Source: an uncultured Lysobacterales bacterium | GTDB lineage: Bacteria; Pseudomonadota; Gammaproteobacteria; Xanthomonadales; SZUA-36 | Length of the DNA stretch: 15,512 bases | Direction: 5' to 3' | NCBI GenBank assembly: GCA_937995275.1 | Contig: CALKKN010000222.1 | Span: 1-15,512, forward strand | Shown: piece by piece, positions 13,809-15,512 of the stretch | Numbering within the stretch: position 1 is the stretch's first letter | Layout of the letters: every line of letters starts with the position of its first letter | The notes under the pieces: model-generated | What the model was told of the DNA's origin: nothing | Database searches by the model: none | The model's input: the letters and a program-made list of their open reading frames with translations, nothing else | Program-made: the position numbers and the translations under genes

Positions 13809-15365
13809 ATGAAATCGACCATGCCCAAAGCCTACCTGTTGCTGTCGTTCTGCCTGATCTTCGCCGCCTGCAGCGATGCCGACTCGACCGCACCCGCGCC
13901 GGGGAGCGAGAAACCCGCGGCAGCGGCGCCGCAAGCGCCCGATGCCGAGCAGATCGCCGTGGCCCCGCCCGAACCGCCCGAACCGCTCGAGCAGGACCTG
14001 GGCATACCCGTCCTGTCGGCCGCATGGACCGGCGACCTCGACGGCATGACGCAGCGCCGCGTCATCCGCGTACTGACGGTGTACGGATTCCCGCGTTACT
14101 TTCTGGACGGAGCCACGGAGCGCGGTCTTGTGTACGAATTGTTCAAGTTGTTCGAGGAGTTCATCAACAAAAAATTGGACAAGGATCACCCGAAGGTGCA
14201 CGTGGTGTTGATTCCCGTTGCCCGGGATGAACTGATATCGGGACTCGTCGACGGGCGCGGCGACATCGCCGCAGCCGGGCTCACGATCACGCCGGAGCGC
14301 GAGGAAGTGATTGATTTCACCGACCCGGTGACCCGCGAACTGTCGGAAGTCCTGGTGACCGGTCCGTCAGCCCCGCCCATCGACTCGATCGAGGGTCTCT
14401 CCGGGCAGGAACTGCACGTGCGCCTGTCCAGCAGTTACCGGGCCAGCCTCGACGACCTGAACCGGCGTCTGCGCGAGCGGGGCATGCCGGAGGTGGTGCT
14501 GCGGGATGCGTCCGAGTTCCTGGAAGACGAGGACCTGCTGGAAATGGTCAATTCGGGCATGCTGCCCTGGGCTGTCGTCGACGATTACAAGGCCGACGCG
14601 CTGCTCGACGTGTTCGACGGGCTGGAGGTGCGCAGCGACCTGGTGCTGCGCAAGGGCGGCAGGGTCGGCCAGGCGGTCCGGAAGAACAGCCCCCAGCTGC
14701 TGGCAATTCTCAATGAGTTTCTGAAAACCCACAAACAGGGCACGCTGATCGGCAACGTGCTGATCAACCGTTATGTCCGGGATTTCGACTGGAGCACGAA
14801 TGCGCTGGTGGGGGAGGACTATGAGCGGTTCGAGAGCGTTATCTCCATCTTCGAGAACTACGGTCAGCAGTACGGCCTGGACTACCTGCTGGTGGCGGCT
14901 CAGGGCTACCAGGAGTCCCAGCTGGACCAAAGCCGCAGGAGCAGGGCCGGGGCCGTCGGCATCATGCAATTGCTGCCCAGTACCGCCCGTGATCCGAACG
15001 TGGGCATCCAGGACATTTCCCAGGCCGAGAACAACATCCACGCGGGTATCAGGTACCTGGACTTCATTCGCGGACGCTACTACGACGATCCGGCTATCGA
15101 CCACTTCAACAAGACCCTGTTCGCGCTGGCCTCTTACAATGCCGGTCCGGCCCGCATCCGCGCGGTGCGCGCGAAAGCCGCGGAGCGGGGTTACGATCCC
15201 GATATCTGGTTCGATAACGTCGAACTGGTCGCCTTGCAGGAAGTCGGCACCGAGCCGGTGAACTACGTTGCCAACATTCTCAAGTACTACACCGCGTACT
15301 ATCTGATCGTCTCACGCCATGATGAGCGTGCCGAGGAGCGGGAAAGGGTCGCCCCGGACGGCTAG
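13809..15365 (+). CDS. mltF: Membrane-bound lytic murein transglycosylase F
   Basis: A 518-residue lipoprotein that cleaves the glycan strands of peptidoglycan. The signal peptide ends in LIFAAC (Cys21). After an Ala/Pro-rich linker, residues about 80-315 form a solute-binding-protein family-3-like domain (RVIRVLTVYGFPRYF; DGRGDIAAAGLTITPEREEVIDFT), as in E. coli MltF, where it acts as a regulatory module. Residues about 350-500 are the SLT domain, with catalytic Glu369 in GYQESQLD, then GAVGIMQLLPSTA, NIHAGIRYLD and ALASYNAGPARI. ATG at 13809 gives a normal signal peptide; ATG at 13821 is an alternative, and neither has a clear ribosome binding site. It is transcribed away from the noncoding RNA. 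Confidence 0.93.
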   Translation: MKSTMPKAYLLLSFCLIFAACSDADSTAPAPGSEKPAAAAPQAPDAEQIAVAPPEPPEPLEQDLGIPVLSAAWTGDLDGMTQRRVIRVLTVYGFPRYFLDGATERGLVYELFKLFEEFINKKLDKDHPKVHVVLIPVARDELISGLVDGRGDIAAAGLTITPEREEVIDFTDPVTRELSEVLVTGPSAPPIDSIEGLSGQELHVRLSSSYRASLDDLNRRLRERGMPEVVLRDASEFLEDEDLLEMVNSGMLPWAVVDDYKADALLDVFDGLEVRSDLVLRKGGRVGQAVRKNSPQLLAILNEFLKTHKQGTLIGNVLINRYVRDFDWSTNALVGEDYERFESVISIFENYGQQYGLDYLLVAAQGYQESQLDQSRRSRAGAVGIMQLLPSTARDPNVGIQDISQAENNIHAGIRYLDFIRGRYYDDPAIDHFNKTLFALASYNAGPARIRAVRAKAAERGYDPDIWFDNVELVALQEVGTEPVNYVANILKYYTAYYLIVSRHDERAEERERVAPDG

Positions 15366-15422
15366 CCCGAACATTGCACCAGTATCCCGGATGATGGCTG
15401 AGGACAGGGGCGGCTGGGCGCC

Positions 15423-15512
15423 GGGCTGGACAGAGACCCGTAGCCGTAGCTACGGGTGGAAGGAAGCCCAAGTCCAGGCGTGCCTGGACCAGCCAGGGCC
15501 GGGATAGGGCTT
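15423..15512. repeat. Nested inverted repeats downstream of mltF, running to the window edge
   Basis: Two perfect 8-bp stems stand next to each other: ACCCGTAG/CTACGGGT (15436-15443 with 15450-15457, loop CCGTAG) and GTCCAGGC/GCCTGGAC (15472-15479 with 15482-15489, 2-base loop). Longer pairings enclose them: GGCTGG (15424-15429) with CCAGCC (15489-15494), and AAGCCC (15464-15469) with GGGCTT (15507-15512). No T tract is seen before the window ends. It may be a structured RNA, a terminator of mltF continuing outside, or a dispersed repeat element. Confidence 0.5.

Overview
The window looks like chromosomal DNA of a GC-rich gammaproteobacterium. The evidence is a complete MlaFEDCB phospholipid-transport cluster followed by mlaA, several lipoproteins, a MltF-type lytic transglycosylase, a Grx4 fusion protein and a REP element with a GTAG head of the kind known from pseudomonads and xanthomonads. 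The exact order cannot be fixed from the sequence; a xanthomonad- or chromatiales-like lineage is an inference. No tRNA, rRNA, CRISPR array, insertion sequence or phage gene was seen.

Layout. Positions 2-127 hold the last 41 codons of a plus-strand gene, followed by a short intergenic stretch with the REP element. From 12872 down to 304 nearly everything is on the minus strand, in three gene blocks (listed in transcription order). (1) mlaF-mlaE-mlaD-mlaC-mlaB-mlaA (12872 to 9132): the inner-membrane ABC complex, the periplasmic carrier and the outer-membrane lipoprotein that move phospholipids between the two membranes. The genes overlap or nearly touch. (2) A peptide-type ABC importer (9056 to 3691): a lipoprotein binding protein, two permeases and two ATPases, closed by a small LEA14/WHy-like putative lipoprotein gene (3703 to 3170) that overlaps the last ATPase gene by 13 bases. 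(3) A DUF1232 protein, an unrecognised 395-residue protein joined to it by a TGATG overlap, and a three-domain protein made of a monothiol glutaredoxin, a cysteine-free IscA/HesB-like domain and a rhodanese (3047 to 304).

The most striking region is 12971-13550. It has a minus-strand promoter with a perfect TTGACA box, about 540 bases with no convincing reading frame but many local hairpins and about 23 GGA triplets, and a perfect 10-bp stem followed by eight T residues as an intrinsic terminator. This is best read as a self-standing long structured noncoding RNA. It is not RNase P RNA, tmRNA, 6S or SRP RNA by their hallmark sequences. A CsrB/RsmZ-like CsrA-sequestering RNA is one hypothesis, not proven.

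Divergent from the RNA, on the plus strand, is mltF (13809-15365), a lipoprotein with a solute-binding-protein-like domain and a lytic transglycosylase domain. After it comes a dense set of nested inverted repeats (15423-15512) that runs to the window edge. The common theme of the protein genes is the cell envelope: outer-membrane lipid asymmetry, peptide uptake and peptidoglycan turnover. The RNA lies between the mla operon and mltF.
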